A stretch of 31,996 bases of DNA. Origin: Elusimicrobiota bacterium (GTDB lineage Bacteria > Elusimicrobiota > Elusimicrobia > Elusimicrobiales > UBA9959). How positions within the stretch are numbered: the stretch's first letter is position 1; every line of letters begins with the position of its first letter. Shown one piece after another: positions 31,142-31,996 of this stretch. The stretch is from NCBI GenBank assembly GCA_003450815.1, contig DMES01000016.1, forward strand, positions 1-31,996, given 5' to 3'. The notes under the pieces are model-generated. The model ran no database searches and was not told the DNA's origin. It saw only the letters and a program-made list of their open reading frames with translations. The position numbers and the translations under genes are program-made.

Positions 31142-31869
31142 CTCTGCGACTCAAAGATAGAGGATGCAGAAATAAGGAGCTCCTTGTCCGAAACCCTATA
31201 CCCTCTACCCTACCCCCTATACCCTGCTCTTGGGCCGTTGTATCCGACTTCGACGGGACTATAACGCTGTGCGATGTGGGAGACTCTATACTTTTACATT
31301 TTGACGCGGCCACCAAAAAAGAAATTGAGGATTCTTACGCTTTCGGTGTGAATATGTGCGAATGGATGCGTAAAGTTTTTCTTAAACTGAGGGCGCCAAA
31401 GGAAAAAATACAAGCGCATGTCCTGGCCTCCACCCGGCTTAGAAACGGCTTTAAATCTTTCCCCGCTTTTTGCGCCGCCAACTCGGTGCCTTTTGAAATA
31501 GCCAGCGGCGGCATTGACTTGTACGCGGAGCCTGTTTTTTCAAAACACCGCCTGAAAGCCAAATCTTTTTTCGGCAAGGCCCGCGTTGCCGGCAATGGAG
31601 TTAAAATAACCTACCCTTTTTTGAAGAAAAACACACTCGACGATTTTAAGGCGCACAGAGTGCTGCGCCTGCGCCGCCTGGGCTACAAGGTGATATTCTG
31701 CGGCGATGGAACCACAGACCTTAAGGCGGCGCGCGCGGCCGATAAGGTTTTTGCGGCAAAAAAACTTTTTGGGCATTGCCGCGCACTGGGGCTTAAGGCG
31801 ACAAGGCTCAAAAACTTTCACCAGGTACGCGACTTTCTCATCCAAGAAGGGCTTAAGGCTGAAGACTGA
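31138..31869 (+). CDS. HAD-superfamily phosphatase (MtnX/SerB-like)
   Basis: The catalytic motif DFDGT (D37 nucleophile, D39) is followed by an alpha-helical cap. Motif II is IASGG, and motif IV is FCGDGTTDLKAARAAD. It resembles MtnX-type 2-hydroxy-3-keto-5-methylthiopentenyl-1-phosphate phosphatases or phosphoserine phosphatase relatives; the substrate is not assigned. The first about 31 residues (rich in P, L, S, R) are encoded by a word-repeat element. No other ATG, GTG or TTG start lies in frame before motif I, so this leader is probably translated. The C-terminal EGLKAED is also encoded by the left arm of the next element. The start overlaps the upstream stop. Confidence 0.83.
   Translation: MTLRLKDRGCRNKELLVRNPIPSTLPPIPCSWAVVSDFDGTITLCDVGDSILLHFDAATKKEIEDSYAFGVNMCEWMRKVFLKLRAPKEKIQAHVLASTRLRNGFKSFPAFCAANSVPFEIASGGIDLYAEPVFSKHRLKAKSFFGKARVAGNGVKITYPFLKKNTLDDFKAHRVLRLRRLGYKVIFCGDGTTDLKAARAADKVFAAKKLFGHCRALGLKATRLKNFHQVRDFLIQEGLKAED
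31150..31221. repeat. Word-repeat element translated in the HAD phosphatase
   Basis: A degenerate left arm (GATAGAGGATGCAG), a core with AATAAGGAGCTCCTT, and a right arm with ACCCTATACCCTCTACCC copies lie in frame between the start codon and catalytic motif I. Confidence 0.8.
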
Positions 31870-31932
31870 AGGCTGAAGTTAAAGGGAATTATCTTATAAA
31901 CCTTCAGCCTTGGCCCATCAGCCTTCAGCCTA
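31851..31932. repeat. Word-repeat inverted element (GGCTGAAG word)
   Basis: The left arm GGCTTAAGGCTGAAGACTGA overlaps the HAD gene stop and continues GGCTGAAG. The right arm has CCTTCAGCCTT and CAGCCTTCAGCC. The word is shared with the arm inside holB. Confidence 0.8.
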
Positions 31933-31963
31933 TCCGAAGATACTTTTTCCACCTCTCTTTTTG

Positions 31964-31969
31964 TATCAT
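31964..31969 (+). promoter_or_regulatory. Possible -10 at the right edge
   Basis: TTTTTGTATCAT resembles the tRNA-Lys promoter's TTTTTGTATAAT. It may drive a gene outside the window. The -35 is poor. Confidence 0.3.
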
Positions 31970-31976
31970 TTAACTA

Positions 31977-31996
31977 GGGTCTGCTGAAAAAGTCCA
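31977..31996. repeat. Left half of a palindrome at the contig edge
   Basis: GGGTCTGCTG then AAAAAGTCCA. The last 10 bases equal the first 10 of the window, and the 10-base arm is complementary to bases 9-18. See the entry at 1-18. Confidence 0.6.

Noticed and set aside
30029..31221. CRISPR array suggested by repeated CCCTATACCC words
   Set aside because: The copies are degenerate and contiguous, without uniform spacers, and form inverted arms.
1..31996. Circular plasmid suggested by identical 10-base ends
   Set aside because: Ten bases is too short for a usual assembly overlap, the genes are chromosomal housekeeping, and a dispersed palindrome explains it better.

Overview
The window reads as a chromosomal fragment of a Gram-negative-type bacterium, most likely a member of the Elusimicrobiota. 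The main clue is the lone type IV pilin at 12.2-12.7 kb, whose N-terminus (class III signal, then a VEKSRASEAL-type helix) resembles pilins of that phylum. This placement rests on remembered family resemblance, not a search. Every recognisable gene is housekeeping or envelope related. There is no plasmid, phage or CRISPR signature.

Layout. From 0.2 to 9.6 kb all genes lie on the minus strand. In transcription order they are ftsQ-like, ftsA, ftsZ, pilT, a deoxynucleoside kinase, cmk, plsC, an S1-domain protein (rpsA-like) and a TPR membrane protein. This joins a division cluster to the familiar cmk-plsC-rpsA cluster. From 9.7 to 12.7 kb on the plus strand come tRNA-Lys(UUU), a histidine kinase, an OmpR-type response regulator and the pilin, closed by a bidirectional terminator. 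A 1022-residue coiled-coil protein of unknown function occupies 12.8-15.9 kb on the minus strand. On the plus strand follow B12-dependent ribonucleotide reductase, an AT-rich orphan gene with a PD-(D/E)XK-like signature beside a large nested inverted repeat, and then tmk, holB and metG. From 23.3 to 27.0 kb are a small exported protein (plus strand), then psd-pssA (phosphatidylethanolamine synthesis), tRNA-Leu(UAA), a NYN/PIN-like nuclease and a second exported protein (all minus strand). The right end (plus strand) holds a phosphohexomutase, enolase, an FtsB/DivIC protein, a metallo-beta-lactamase-fold hydrolase and a HAD phosphatase.

The most striking property is not a gene. Most gene boundaries carry an imperfect inverted repeat whose arms are short tandem copies of one word, and the word differs from site to site (for example GGTTCAC, GAATTCTGA, CTGAAG, GGGTATAG, GATTACAC, GGCTGAAG). 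Several of these elements, or single arms of them, lie inside reading frames and are apparently translated: in ftsQ, in holB between zinc-ligand cysteines, at the N-terminus of the HAD phosphatase, in the 26.3-27.0 kb exported protein, and at the start of the 23.3 kb gene. This recalls the Rickettsia palindromic elements, but with a word-based architecture. A second class of compact hairpins sits directly on stop codons (pilT, ftsZ, nrdJ, metG, psd, phosphohexomutase). The two window ends carry complementary halves of one 28-bp palindrome, so the contig probably breaks at a dispersed repeat.

Functionally the genes cover cell division (FtsQ, FtsA, FtsZ, FtsB), pilus retraction and a pilin, nucleotide supply (dNK, CMP kinase, TMP kinase, class II RNR), replication (HolB), translation (S1, MetG, two tRNAs), phospholipid synthesis (PlsC, PssA, Psd) and central sugar metabolism (phosphohexomutase, enolase).
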